DNA of 64,000 nucleotides, from positions 1 through 64,000 of the forward strand of contig JBEKNN010000008.1 in NCBI GenBank assembly GCA_049522755.1, read 5' to 3'. The position numbers were made by a program, and so were the translations under genes. The stretch is from PALSA-243 sp049522755 (GTDB lineage: Bacteria > Acidobacteriota > Terriglobia > Bryobacterales > Bryobacteraceae). The notes below the pieces were generated by a model. It was given only the letters and a program-made list of their open reading frames with translations, was not told where the DNA came from and ran no database searches. Numbering within the stretch: the first letter of the stretch is position 1; every line of letters starts with the position of its first letter. Below are positions 22,301 to 30,444 of the stretch, piece by piece.

Positions 22301-22415
22301 TGAGCACCACGAGGCTGCGCGGATTAATGGCGCCGGCGATGCGGTCCTGCTGGGCGAAGAGAGACGGAAGGTTTACCGAGAGACCCAGGAGCAGGCAGCT
22401 TGCGATTGTGCGCAT
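19314..22415 (-). CDS. S53 (kumamolisin-like) peptidase with TIGR03437 tail, catalytic Ser replaced
   Basis: 1033 residues. Signal peptide (residues 1-21), pro-domain (about 55-195) and sedolisin domain (about 215-600). The Glu/Asp pair is present in QQLEIDLDLEWAGG (E286, D290) and the oxyanion Asp in VAASGDQGA (D366). Where the family has GTS with the nucleophile Ser, this protein reads ATGGTAASTAVFAG, so residue 503 is Ala (codon GCC). After a variable region (about 600-815) the C-terminus is the Solibacter uncharacterized C-terminal domain, for example VSVTIGGVPATVVYSNL. The product is presumably exported. It may be an inactive pseudopeptidase with a binding role, unless Ser505 substitutes. 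Confidence 0.88.
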   Translation of the reverse strand: MRTIASCLLLGLSVNLPSLFAQQDRIAGAINPRSLVVLTGNSNPRARPEFDRGPVDASLHLDGITLNFKPTAAQRSALQLLLQQQQNPASANYHRWLQPEQFADRFGLSAADLAKVAAWAESQGFRVEYQAHTRTFLRLSGSAAQVQNAFHLQLRRYQVDGETHFANAADPSIPAALEPLVSAIRGLDDFYPKPPHRIALPKPDYTEPNGTTHLLVPADLWTIYDMNPLLNAGYNGTGQKLVVVGQSNIDLTDDRLFRSSLGLPANDPQIMLGGSDPGTVASQQLEIDLDLEWAGGIAPDATIIYVYTTSADVAVQYAVDKNLAPVIASSYTECEQLVMGSAVAAVETLAQMANAMGITWVAASGDQGAAACDTAPGVTTAINGLAVNVPASVPEVTGVGGTTFTDVAAGYWNLNNNPVTDASALGYIPEVAWNDTAVAGQLNASGGGASALYPKPSWQTGLGVPNDGARDVPDLAFAASPNHDGYVYVYQGAVQSQATGGTAASTAVFAGMLALLNDYLVGNHLQATAGLGNINPTLYRLSHSSATAFHDIASGSNIVPCALNTPDCTNSNMGWMAGPGYDEVTGLGSLDLANLASRWSTPAGAALTFTAAPSIMIENPGISNCAFAQYLTLQETNGYAVDLTNASYTSSILNLFGSVRVPPFGSLSALLCWPASTPPGSATLETDGTDSLGNAIAAKTSIGFQGPTLSAGVLAASPTALTLSAAASQSASGNITLTVPPQQQWTVTANPSGQESAWLVISPHAGAGPAQIAVTASAASLANGAYSASLVFQSPGTSPQYVIATVVFTVGASPLVKISGVSNAASGQPVAAPGMYLSVYGSALAPPGTNLTSSTSPLLLSLAGVSATINGIPAAVEYASPGQVNVLMPLETPAGQAVLGLNNNGQAASYLFPVSLAAPGIFVDGNGLLAGAENGVRGSEIAFYITGQGDVSPAIASNTPVAPPATAPKPLLPVSVTIGGVPATVVYSNLAYYYEGLTQINVIVPTSLTTGSQPVVVTVGGVASPAALLNVTN

Positions 22416-22576
22416 TTCTATAAGCCCGAATGCGGTATCTTATCGCACTTGAGGGGAGCATTTTGGGTGGCGAAATGCGGGGAAACGTACTGCGGAGCAC
22501 GTATTGCAAGAGGCTGGCCGCGGCTCGGAGATGGAACACTTTTCCGGGACGGTTGGCGCTCGGGAGTGGACGGGGG

Positions 22577-22603
22577 ACGACAGGCCGGGAGGCCTGTCCC
22601 ACA
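22577..22603 (-). repeat. REP-like element, single hairpin
   Basis: On the minus strand it reads TGTGGGACAGGCC-TCCC-GGCCTGTC. The same head and stem are at 39344-39369. Confidence 0.65.
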
Positions 22604-22711
22604 GTGTCCGGAAATGGGACTGGGGTCGTTTGGTAAAACGAGGTTAGCTGGCCGGCTGGTGGCCGCGACAGGCGGACTCCCTCGATAGCGATCGTGGTTT
22701 ATGTATTGCAA

Positions 22712-22972
22712 GAGCCATGGAATGAGTAACTTAGATAGCGCCGATGATGATGGCTGCCGACGGACCGGCGCGGAAGTGGCTGGGTTCGCCCGCACCGGTC
22801 TCCGTCGATTTTTATTCGATTGTCAAAGAGCTGAGGCGCGGCGAACGGCTGATCGGAGAGGAGCCGCGGGCGCATCCCGGTGAAGAAAGAGGGGCCCTGA
22901 TTCAAGTATACAGGACAGGAAAAAGCGGTTTGGCAGTTTTCGTATTGTTTTCATTGAGATAGAGGCTGTGAC
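22712..22972 (-). repeat. ~260-bp dispersed repeat resembling an rrn leader, copy 1
   Basis: Clearly similar over its length to 48878-49144. Read on the minus strand it contains a TATACT hexamer (22905-22910) in CCTGTATACTTGAATC, and then AGCTCTTTGACAATCGAATA (22813-22832), which resembles the boxA antitermination motif of rRNA operons (GCTCTTTAACA in E. coli). There is no 16S, 23S or tRNA gene next to it. Downstream on this strand is the S53 peptidase gene. Confidence 0.65.
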
Positions 22973-23181
22973 CGATAAAACGTTCCGTTGGGTATCCGTG
23001 AGGGCCTGCTGGCGCTACGAGGCGTCAACTTGGTTCCAGTTGGCGCGGATAGCCACCTATTGGAAGCTATCTCATGGAAGGCCGACCGGTCGCGGTTATT
23101 CCTCGTCGCCGCGCCGGGCGTCGCTTGACGTTCACGTTGGCGCGTAACAGCGCGGGTGGTAGCTCCAGCGGCCAGCCGGCG

Positions 23182-23379
23182 CTAGCTTGAATTCTTCGAA
23201 AACTGCTTTCGGAACATGGCGATGTCCTCATGGGAAGGAGGCCAGTTCGTGTCGCATGTATTACAGTGGAACACCAACCCTCCGGATTTCAGCGCTTCTT
23301 CGAATTGTTGCTGGCTGAATGTAACCGTCTGGTCGTGGTCGTTCGGACAAACAATTTCGAAATCAATGCGGTCGCTCAT
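23182..23379 (-). CDS. small zinc-ribbon-like protein
   Basis: 65 residues, family not recognised. CPND near residue 11 and CNTC near residue 39 supply three cysteines of a possible zinc site. The rest is polar (TFSQQQFEEALKSGG, then WPPSHEDIAMFRKQF). The codon pattern and clean start support a real gene. It lies alone in an accessory stretch, divergent from an unknown gene at 23594 that also ends in a zinc-ribbon-like module. Confidence 0.6.
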   Translation of the reverse strand: MSDRIDFEIVCPNDHDQTVTFSQQQFEEALKSGGLVFHCNTCDTNWPPSHEDIAMFRKQFSKNSS

Positions 23380-23593
23380 GAGCCTCCTGCTGACCGGGCG
23401 ATCTGCTGCTGCGCCCGCCTCCTACATCTTCGCAAATGTCTCCTGCCCCGACCGTCGCCTGGGGGCGCTGGCCGGCGGAACGCCCGTTGCCTAATCGGCG
23501 GCCAGGGGGGCCAGCGCTTCGGACGCCTTCGGTGATCGGAAACACGCGGCGGCGCGCCGCCTGCCGCGAACTATTTGATAAAGTAAGAAGCCT

Positions 23594-24118
23594 ATGATGG
23601 CAAGCACTGGAGATCATTTTACTTTTCGATTTGAACGTGATGACGATATAGTCCACAGATTCCTAAACACGGCGGAACGGGGACGGGTCGTTCAATGGCA
23701 ACCCGCCAATACGGATTGGAGCATAGAACTGCACGGCGGCCACCTGACAGGAGAGCCCTTCTATATCCGGCTGGATGGAAATGACGACCGCTCGAATGTT
23801 CCGAAGGTAGACACGCTAGGCCTCACTGCGGCTCACTATAACGGCATGGGTAACATCGCCAATTACCAGAAGCTGCGCGTGGACTTAAGCGAAACCCAGA
23901 TCGATGCGCTGTTGTTGTTCATCCGCCAGAACTGGAACACTTTGTCGCTTATCGCGCATCGATACGCGAACCGGCTAACCGCCCCGCCAGACCCGCCCCA
24001 ACCGACCGCTCAGCCAACCACGAAGAAGTGCACCACGCCGCGATGCACGGGCACCGTGCCGATTTACCCGAACGGCGGCAAGAAGGCCGCTTGTAGCGTG
24101 TGTTACAAGTATCAGTAA
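23594..24118 (+). CDS. uncharacterised protein with C-terminal zinc ribbon
   Basis: 174 residues (ATG 23594 or 23597). Family not recognised. The N-terminal 125 residues are mixed alpha/beta and polar, without TM or signal (FRFERDDDIVHRFLNTAERG, then QIDALLLFIRQNWNTLSL). A Pro/Thr linker leads to a C-terminal ribbon with KKCTTPRC and KKAACSVCYKYQ, a CX4C-X(n)-CX2C arrangement. Base composition is lower in GC than the flanking housekeeping genes, which suggests acquisition. No function is proposed. Confidence 0.6.
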   Translation: MMASTGDHFTFRFERDDDIVHRFLNTAERGRVVQWQPANTDWSIELHGGHLTGEPFYIRLDGNDDRSNVPKVDTLGLTAAHYNGMGNIANYQKLRVDLSETQIDALLLFIRQNWNTLSLIAHRYANRLTAPPDPPQPTAQPTTKKCTTPRCTGTVPIYPNGGKKAACSVCYKYQ

Positions 24119-24506
24119 ATCGTAGCTCGTTGGCAGCTTAAGAATTCCGCGGCCGAGTTCGGCGGTATTCACCACCGTGACGCTGGTAGGTCGAATGTTC
24201 GGCCTAACAGCTTTGTCAAACTCAAGGCATCGCACAGCTCCACTGGAGACGCAGGCAGCCGTTTGTCGGCGGCAGAAGGCGAAGCTCTCAATTCCGAGGC
24301 CGTGACGCAGCGCTCTCCCATGCGCCTTGTGTCCCTTGTGTCGCATGGCGGCATGCGCTTGCAACGCGGCCTGGATTGCCGCGAAGACGCCTGAGAACAC
24401 TGGCCGGTTTCGTGACTCCGCATCCCACGGGCGAACACTGCACGTGGCGGAACATCCCGGTTAATCAACATCACGGCTTGGCATTTCGCTTGCCAATACG
24501 CGCTGC
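24119..24506. other. 388-base stretch without assignable gene
   Basis: A 101-codon ORF on the minus strand (24169-24474) is rich in Arg, Ser and Cys and matches no family I know. I see no repeat or RNA gene. A promoter for the downstream permease is expected near its end. Confidence 0.4.
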
Positions 24507-27050
24507 ATGATGGAATCGTTGTGGCAGGACATTCGACTGGGAATCCGTGGGCTGGCGAAAAGCCCGGGGTTCACGTCAATCGCGGTCTTGACGCTGGCGC
24601 TCGGCATCGGCGCCAACACCGCCATGTTCACGGTTCTCCATGCGGTGCTGCTGCGCACGCTGCCGGCCTATGATCCGCAGCGGCTGGCGATGCTTTCCGA
24701 CCCCGAATCGCATGGAATCGGCGTGGGAGACGGCTCCGGGAAACGTTCTCTGTACGCCTGGTCCGAGTTCGAGGATCTGCGCGATCGAAACGAAGTCTTT
24801 TCCGGCATCTGCGCGGTCGATAGCCACGTGCGCAGGCTGGATGTCGCGGTGGAAGGGCCGGCCGCAACCGGGGAGCCCGAGCAGGCCGACGTCAGCCTGG
24901 TCAGCGGCGATTATTTCCGGGTTCTGGGCATCCGCGCCGCCGCGGGCCGCACCTTCACTGCCGAGGTGGATAAGGTGCAGCACGCGAATCCCGTTGCCGT
25001 GCTCAGCTATGGCTACTGGAAGAGCCGCTTCGCGCTCGATCCGTACATTCTCGGCCATCAGCTTCGCATCCGGCGGACCATGTTCGACATTGTCGGCGTG
25101 GCGCAGCCGGGATACATGGGTGAGACGGTCGGCGCCGCGACCGACATCTGGGTTCCCCTGACCATGCAGAACGAAGTATTCCCCGCGTGGCAGAGCTTCC
25201 TCGACAAGCCGCAGGATCCGCTTGAAAAAGTTCTCTGGCTGCAGATCATCGCCCGGCTGAAGCCTGGCATCACGCTGGCGCAGGCGCAATCCGCCATCAA
25301 TCTCACTTCGCGCCGGATACGCGAGACTGAAGCGGCCGGCATGGCGGCCGACCGGAGGCGCGAGTACCTGGATTCCAAGATCAACCTTTCCAACGGCAGC
25401 CGCGGAGCGAACTACCTGAGCGACACGGTGGGCGACCCGCTGAAGATTCTCATGGCCGTGGTGGGCCTGGTGCTGCTGATCGCGTGCGCCAACGTCGCCA
25501 ACCTGGTTCTGGCGCGCGGCGCTTCCCGGCAGAGGGAGATCGCCGTGCGCCTGGCGTTGGGCGCGGGCCGGCGGCGCCTGCTGCAGCAACTCCTCACGGA
25601 AAGCGTGCTGCTCGCAGTTACCGGCGGGGCGCTCGGCGTCCTCTTGGCGCAGTGGGCCGACTCGGTGCTGGTCCGGATGGTCTCTACTCCCTCCAACCCC
25701 GTGCTGCTCGACCTGAATCCCGATGCCGGAATACTCGCCTTCACGCTGGCGGTCTCGCTGCTCACGGGAATTCTGTTTGGCCTCGCGCCGGGTCTTCGCG
25801 CCGCGCGTCTCGATCTCAACACCGTCATGAAGAGCGGGACCAGAGGCGTGGCCCGCAGCGGGCGCATGCCCGGGGGCAGAATACTGGTTGCCGGGCAGAT
25901 TGCCCTGTCGCTTTCCGTGCTGATCGTGGCGGGATTATTTCTGCGCAGTTTCACCAAACTGGCGGGCCTCGATCCGGGTTTCGACCATGACCACATTCTG
26001 CAGTTCGATATCGGCTTCCTGGAGTCGAGCGGCTATAAAGGCGCGGCCATCCACCAGGTCCACGAAGATTTGCTCGCGCGCCTGCGGGACATTCCGCATG
26101 TGAAAGGCGCGACGCTCGCCTTCATGGGGCTGTTTGCAGGCAATGACACCGGGCGCCAGATCTCGACCGACGGTTCCACGCCGAAGACGGACGAGCAGTT
26201 TCGGGTCAGGACCGACCTGGTTCCTGCCGGCCATTTTGCGGCCATCGGACAGCCGCTTCTGATGGGACGGGAATTGGCCAGCGGCGATGAAGGCACTCCG
26301 CGGCTCGCCGGCGTCATCAATCGGACGCTGGCCCGGAAATTCTTCCCCAACGCCAATCCCATCGGCAAGCAGATTCGGTTCGACCACGACCACCCGCAGC
26401 AGTTTGTGGTGGTGGGAGTGGTTGCCGATTCGAAACATAACAGCCTCCGCGAGGCCGCGATGCCCGAGTTCTGGCTGCCATTCTTCCAGGCAAAGGAAGA
26501 CGACGAGCCGTCGTTTTGTTCCTTCCAGGTGCGTTACGACGGAGATAAGGCGGCCGTCGCCGCCGGCATTCGTACCGCTGTCAAACAAGCTGCGCGCGAC
26601 GTTCCGCCGGTCATCATTCGCCCGATGAACGACCTGATGGGCGAGACCCTGACTGTGGCACGGCTCATCACCCGACTCTCCAGCTTCTTCGGACTGCTGG
26701 CGCTCACGCTGGCATCCATCGGACTCTACGGCGTGATGGCATACAACGTAACCGCGAAGACCAACGAAATCGGAATTCGCGCCGCGCTGGGCGCGCAGCC
26801 GCGCGACATCCTGCGCACCGTGATGCGCGAGACGCTGCTGCTGGTCGGGATCGGCGTAGCGCTTGGCCTGCCGTCGATTCTGGCCGCCAAGGTGTGGCTC
26901 TCGAGCCAACTGTTCGGGTTGACGGCGCTCGACCCGGTGGCGATCGGCGTGTCCGTGCTGGCGCTGGGCGCGGTGACCGCGCTCGCGGGATACATTCCCG
27001 CGCGGTGGGCATCGCGCGTGGACCCCATGGTCGCGCTGCACTACGAGTGA
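24507..27050 (+). CDS. ADOP-type ABC transporter permease
   Basis: 847 residues (ATG 24507; ATG 24510 is adjacent). Acidobacterial duplicated orphan permease: an N-terminal TM with the MacB periplasmic core (MESLWQDIRLGIRGLAKSPG, then SIAVLTLALGIGANTAMFTV) and two FtsX-type permease domains. The first domain has LLIACANVANLVLARGASRQ and EIAVRLALGAGRRRLLQQLL. The second has LTLASIGLYGVMAYNVTAKT and NEIGIRAALGAQPRDILRTV. These proteins carry both permease halves in one chain and usually have no ATPase nearby, as here. Substrate is unknown. The last codons overlap an HNH remnant on the other strand. Confidence 0.9.
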   Translation: MMESLWQDIRLGIRGLAKSPGFTSIAVLTLALGIGANTAMFTVLHAVLLRTLPAYDPQRLAMLSDPESHGIGVGDGSGKRSLYAWSEFEDLRDRNEVFSGICAVDSHVRRLDVAVEGPAATGEPEQADVSLVSGDYFRVLGIRAAAGRTFTAEVDKVQHANPVAVLSYGYWKSRFALDPYILGHQLRIRRTMFDIVGVAQPGYMGETVGAATDIWVPLTMQNEVFPAWQSFLDKPQDPLEKVLWLQIIARLKPGITLAQAQSAINLTSRRIRETEAAGMAADRRREYLDSKINLSNGSRGANYLSDTVGDPLKILMAVVGLVLLIACANVANLVLARGASRQREIAVRLALGAGRRRLLQQLLTESVLLAVTGGALGVLLAQWADSVLVRMVSTPSNPVLLDLNPDAGILAFTLAVSLLTGILFGLAPGLRAARLDLNTVMKSGTRGVARSGRMPGGRILVAGQIALSLSVLIVAGLFLRSFTKLAGLDPGFDHDHILQFDIGFLESSGYKGAAIHQVHEDLLARLRDIPHVKGATLAFMGLFAGNDTGRQISTDGSTPKTDEQFRVRTDLVPAGHFAAIGQPLLMGRELASGDEGTPRLAGVINRTLARKFFPNANPIGKQIRFDHDHPQQFVVVGVVADSKHNSLREAAMPEFWLPFFQAKEDDEPSFCSFQVRYDGDKAAVAAGIRTAVKQAARDVPPVIIRPMNDLMGETLTVARLITRLSSFFGLLALTLASIGLYGVMAYNVTAKTNEIGIRAALGAQPRDILRTVMRETLLLVGIGVALGLPSILAAKVWLSSQLFGLTALDPVAIGVSVLALGAVTALAGYIPARWASRVDPMVALHYE

Positions 27051-27245
27051 GCGGATCTCCTCGCTTCGCGCCGGCGCAGTTCCGCAGCGGCCAGCTTGTG
27101 GCGCGCAGGCACAGCGTCTGGAGGTTGGCGAGATCGCATTTGGGGCCTTCCGGCACAGGCGCGATGTGTCCGGCATCCCATTAGTGGCGACGGCTACCGC
27201 CCCAATCTTTTTCGAATTGGCGGCGCGCGCGGTCATCCAGTTTGC
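27041..27245 (-). pseudogene. HNH endonuclease C-terminal remnant
   Basis: Minus-strand reading gives DDRARRQFEKDWG, a stop, then WDAGHIAPVPEGPKCDLANL and QTLCLRA. After a one-base shift it continues HKLAAAELRRREARRSAHS and stops at 27041. Together this is the ending of an HNH nuclease (W-x-D/A-H-I-x-P-V, CDLxNLxTLC, CH-K). It carries one nonsense codon and one frameshift, so it is not functional. The N-terminal part was not recognised upstream. Confidence 0.55.
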
Positions 27246-27756
27246 GCTTGTCGCGGCGCAGGCCAGGCGCTCGGCGCGCACCAGATCGTGGACCTCGCTA
27301 TGGAGGACATCGGCCAGTTCGTCAGAGGAACCAATCGCGAGGGAGTGATTGACGAAGGATTCGATGGTTCGCCCGGAGCGCGGCCTGATTGCAGCGAACT
27401 GGTTCCCAGGCTGCCCCCTGGTCCGCTCCCTGGTCCGCGCGGGCCCCCCTGAACGGCTCTTCGCCCGACCAAACAGCATCATGTAATCCCTGAGAGAGGC
27501 CGACGAGGGCGTCGGCCGCGGACCAGGGGGTCCGCCCCACAGTTTGTGCGGAATTCCCGGTTCCGGATAAAGTAGGTGACAATCTGCTCCATGAAGGGAG
27601 GCCGCTTAAAGACGCCGCAGCCCACGGGGCCGCGCCACTGTGGGCGGATGTGGCGATAATGGAGGGAATCTGGCGCAATCCGCTATGAAAGCGGTGGCCT
27701 TGACGTCAGGTAGGTACGGGCGGCGCCCACCGATGGGCCGCGCCGCAGAGGATTAA
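27246..27756. other. noncoding stretch with a REP-like element
   Basis: Apart from the repeat at 27498-27542 it has no recognisable gene. A minus-strand stretch (about 27246-27400) may be more of the decayed HNH gene. The end should hold the promoter of the permease pair. Confidence 0.4.
27498..27542 (-). repeat. REP-like two-hairpin element
   Basis: On the minus strand: TGTGGGGCGGACC, CCCTGGTCCGCGG, then CCGACGCCCTCGTCGGCC. It is the intergenic counterpart of the element translated inside gltD (5113-5155). Confidence 0.75.
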
Positions 27757-28995
27757 ATGAGCACGCACGCTTCGTTTTGGGAAGCCGTCACTGGCGCGAT
27801 CCAGTCGCTGCGCGGCAGCAAGCTGCGGAGCTTTCTGACGCTGCTCGGCATTATTCTGGCCACTACCACGCTGATCGCGGTGATGTCCGTGATTTCCGGC
27901 ATGGACGTTTACATCGCGCACAACGTCTCCGACATGGGCGCCGACGGCTATCGAATCACGCGCATCGTCATGATGCAGTGGGACCCCAAGAAGTACCTCG
28001 AAATGCAGCGCCGCAATCCGCAGCTCAAGCAGGACGAGTATGAGTTTCTGCGCGAGCACGCCAGGTACTCAAAGGATATCGGCGAAGTCTCCAGCCGCAG
28101 CGTGAACGTTCACAGCGGCAAGGAAGTGGCCGAAGGCGTCAACCTCATGGGCGCTTCGCCGAACATCGGCATCATTCTCGATTTCGACCCGGTAGAGGGT
28201 CGCTTCCTTACCGATATTGAGAACCAGCGCCGCATGAACGCGGCCTTCATCGGGAACGACATCAAGACCAAGTTTTTTCCCAATAGCAACCCCATCGGCC
28301 AGACGCTCTCGCTCGAAGGGTTGCCATTCCAGGTGGTCGGCGTCGCCAAGGCCAAAGGGTCTGTGTTCGGCAACTCGCAGGACAACTTCATCATCATCCC
28401 CGCCGAAACCCTCTCCAAGATCTGGGGAGCGCACAACGGCATGGATTATTGCGCCACCGCGCTCGATCACGACCATCTGGGCCAGGCGCAGGACGAGGCC
28501 CGCATGCTGCTGCGCGCCTATCGCCATCTGGGCCCGAAAGACGACGATACTTTTTCCATGCTCACTTCGGACGCGCTGCTGACGTTCTGGAAACAGTTGA
28601 CCGGCGCCATCGCCGCCACGGCCGTGGGCGTGGTGTCCGTATTTATGGTGGTGGGCGGCGTGGTGATCATGAACATCATGCTGGCAGTGGTCACGGAGCG
28701 GACGCACGAGATCGGCATCCGCAAATCCGTGGGCGCGCGCAGCCGCGATATTCTCAACCAGTTTCTGGTGGAATCGGCGATGCTCGCGGGCATTGGCGGA
28801 TTGATCGGCGTGACGGTAGCGTGGATTGTCGCGGTGCTGGTGCGGACCTTCACGCCCGTACCGATGTCGGTCCCGCTCACGGCGGTGATTCTGGGAGTGA
28901 CGCTTTCGGCGGCGGTCGGTCTGTTCTTCGGAATCTATCCGGCGCAGCGCGCGGCGAGGCTCGATCCCATCGAAGCTTTGCGAGTGGAAAAATGA
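27757..28995 (+). CDS. MacB/FtsX-type ABC transporter permease
   Basis: 412 residues. One N-terminal TM (SKLRSFLTLLGIILATTTLI), a periplasmic MacB-type core domain (about 60-290), then three TMs. The FtsX signature is GGVVIMNIMLAVVTERTHEI and RKSVGARSRDILNQFLVE. The tail PAQRAARLDPIEALRVEK is typical. It lacks an ATPase domain, and no ABC ATPase lies near. It pairs with the next gene across a triplicated 23-bp junction and probably forms a heterodimeric permease with it. Substrate is unknown. Confidence 0.9.
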   Translation: MSTHASFWEAVTGAIQSLRGSKLRSFLTLLGIILATTTLIAVMSVISGMDVYIAHNVSDMGADGYRITRIVMMQWDPKKYLEMQRRNPQLKQDEYEFLREHARYSKDIGEVSSRSVNVHSGKEVAEGVNLMGASPNIGIILDFDPVEGRFLTDIENQRRMNAAFIGNDIKTKFFPNSNPIGQTLSLEGLPFQVVGVAKAKGSVFGNSQDNFIIIPAETLSKIWGAHNGMDYCATALDHDHLGQAQDEARMLLRAYRHLGPKDDDTFSMLTSDALLTFWKQLTGAIAATAVGVVSVFMVVGGVVIMNIMLAVVTERTHEIGIRKSVGARSRDILNQFLVESAMLAGIGGLIGVTVAWIVAVLVRTFTPVPMSVPLTAVILGVTLSAAVGLFFGIYPAQRAARLDPIEALRVEK

Positions 28996-29043
28996 TCGCC
29001 TTACGGATGGAAAAATGATCGCCTTACGGGTGGAAAGATGACG
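28975..29043 (+). repeat. three 23-bp tandem units forming a chained stop/start junction
   Basis: Units at 28975, 28998 and 29021 each read A-L-R-x-E-K/R-stop in their own frame and each contain ATGA. Gene 1's stop overlaps a start (28992), whose mini-ORF MIALRMEK stops on a second start (29015), whose mini-ORF MIALRVER stops on the real start of gene 2 (29038). Confidence 0.85.
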
Positions 29044-30264
29044 TTCGCTTCCTTCGGGACGGGCGTTCAACTCGCATTGGCTACCACGCGCGAGCACAAA
29101 CTGCGATCGTTCCTGACGATACTCGGCGTGATCATCGGCACGGGCGCGGTGATCGGCGTCGGGTCCATCATTGCCGGGCTCGATGGAGCTATCAGCGGCT
29201 TGCTGCGCAGCTTTGGACCAAATACCGTGATCGTCACCAAGACCACCGCCATGGGCAACGCCACTCGCGATGAGCGCCGCCGCCAGCCGCTGACGCTCGA
29301 CGATGCGCGCGCCATCGAAGAGCGGAGTTTTTCGGTGCAGCATGTGAGTGCCTATCTCTTTCCCCCGAACGGCATTCACAGCGCGCGCTACAAGGGCAAC
29401 GACGTTTACAACATTCAGCTGGCCGGTACTGAAGAGGGCTACGCTTACGGCGGGACCACCATGAAGTATGGCCGCTTTTTCACCGATCAGGAAAACCTGC
29501 ATCACATGCCCATTGTGGTGGTGGGCGAGGACATCGCCAGGCAGCTATTGCCAGGCTCCGACCCGGTGGGGAAATTGATCGTGGTGGACGAGCATGAATT
29601 GCAGATTGTAGGCGTGATGGACCGGCCGGCGGCGTCGCTGCCCGGGCAGGACGATACGCGCGTGCTGATTCCCTACTTCACCATGCGCAAGATTTTCCCC
29701 ACGGCGCGCGAGCACATGCTGATCGTGATCGCCTATTCGGGCATGATCGAGCAGGCGCAGGACGAAGTGCGCGCCTCGCTGCGCATCGCCCGCCACGTGC
29801 CGTTCAACGGAGCCGATACGTTCTCGATCACCACGGCGGAGCAGATGATCGAGCAGTTCCACAGCGTCACGGCGATGGTGGCGCTGGTGATGATTATCCT
29901 GAGCTCGATCGGTCTGCTGGTGGGCGGGATCGGCGTGATGAACATCATGCTGGTGAGCGTTACCGAGCGAACCCGCGAGATCGGCATCCGCAAGGCGCTG
30001 GGAGCGCGCAAGAGCGACATCATTGTGCAATTTCTGACGGAGGCGGTGGTGCTGACGGCGCTGGGCGGCTTAATCGGGCTGACCATAGGCTGGCTGATTT
30101 CCCGCGCGGCCGGTTTGATTTTCCCCACGCTGCCGACCGCGGTGCCGCTATGGGCGGCGATATCCGGGGTGGGCGTTTCCGTCGGTGTGGGATTGTTCTT
30201 CGGCATCTGGCCGGCTAATCGGGCGGCGCGCCTCGACCCGGTGGATGCACTGAGATATGAGTAA
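29038..30264 (+). CDS. MacB/FtsX-type ABC transporter permease
   Basis: 408 residues, paralogous to the upstream permease. TM1 is KLRSFLTILGVIIGTGAVIG; the periplasmic core spans about 50-280. The FtsX part reads GIGVMNIMLVSVTERTREIG and KALGARKSDIIVQFLTEAVV and ends WPANRAARLDPVDALRYE. Start ATG 29038 overlaps the stop of an upstream mini-ORF (ATGA), so translation is probably coupled to the first permease. No ATPase or membrane-fusion protein is adjacent. The stop TAA is followed directly by a GGCGGTCTTGCCGCC hairpin. Confidence 0.9.
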   Translation: MTFASFGTGVQLALATTREHKLRSFLTILGVIIGTGAVIGVGSIIAGLDGAISGLLRSFGPNTVIVTKTTAMGNATRDERRRQPLTLDDARAIEERSFSVQHVSAYLFPPNGIHSARYKGNDVYNIQLAGTEEGYAYGGTTMKYGRFFTDQENLHHMPIVVVGEDIARQLLPGSDPVGKLIVVDEHELQIVGVMDRPAASLPGQDDTRVLIPYFTMRKIFPTAREHMLIVIAYSGMIEQAQDEVRASLRIARHVPFNGADTFSITTAEQMIEQFHSVTAMVALVMIILSSIGLLVGGIGVMNIMLVSVTERTREIGIRKALGARKSDIIVQFLTEAVVLTALGGLIGLTIGWLISRAAGLIFPTLPTAVPLWAAISGVGVSVGVGLFFGIWPANRAARLDPVDALRYE

Positions 30265-30289
30265 CGGCGGCGGTCTTGCCGCCGGATCG
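30265..30289 (+). terminator. hairpin after permease pair
   Basis: CGGCGG-TCTTG-CCGCCG begins 4 bp after the stop. No T run follows, so termination strength is uncertain. It shares its core with the hairpin at 10888-10906. Confidence 0.45.
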
Positions 30290-30444
30290 TGGGCGACTAC
30301 CCGCGGGTGATCGGCGCCACATCGCAATCTAGGGCGACGTTCGGCTGTTTCGGCGTCGGCAAAATCTTGGAGGCTAGCCTAAAAGGCGGCGTCCTTGACG
30401 ACAGTCCGCCGTGCATGGCGCACTGCCGGCGCCGATAATGATGG

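Larger units (their letters stand above)
22416..23181. other. noncoding stretch with two repeats
   Basis: No credible gene. It holds a REP-like hairpin (22577-22603), a 12-bp direct repeat GTATTGCAAGAG at 22501 and 22702, and the rrn-leader-like repeat (22712-22972). The remaining 200 bases show nothing recognisable. Confidence 0.6.

Noticed and set aside
24169..24474. 101-codon minus-strand ORF before the ADOP permease
   Set aside because: Odd composition (Arg/Ser/Cys) and no recognisable family; probably chance.
25935..27482. 515-codon minus-strand ORF
   Set aside because: Mostly antisense of the ADOP permease; only the HNH-like remnant in neighbouring frames near 27041-27245 is meaningful.
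28069..29505. 478-codon minus-strand ORF
   Set aside because: Antisense of the two permeases.
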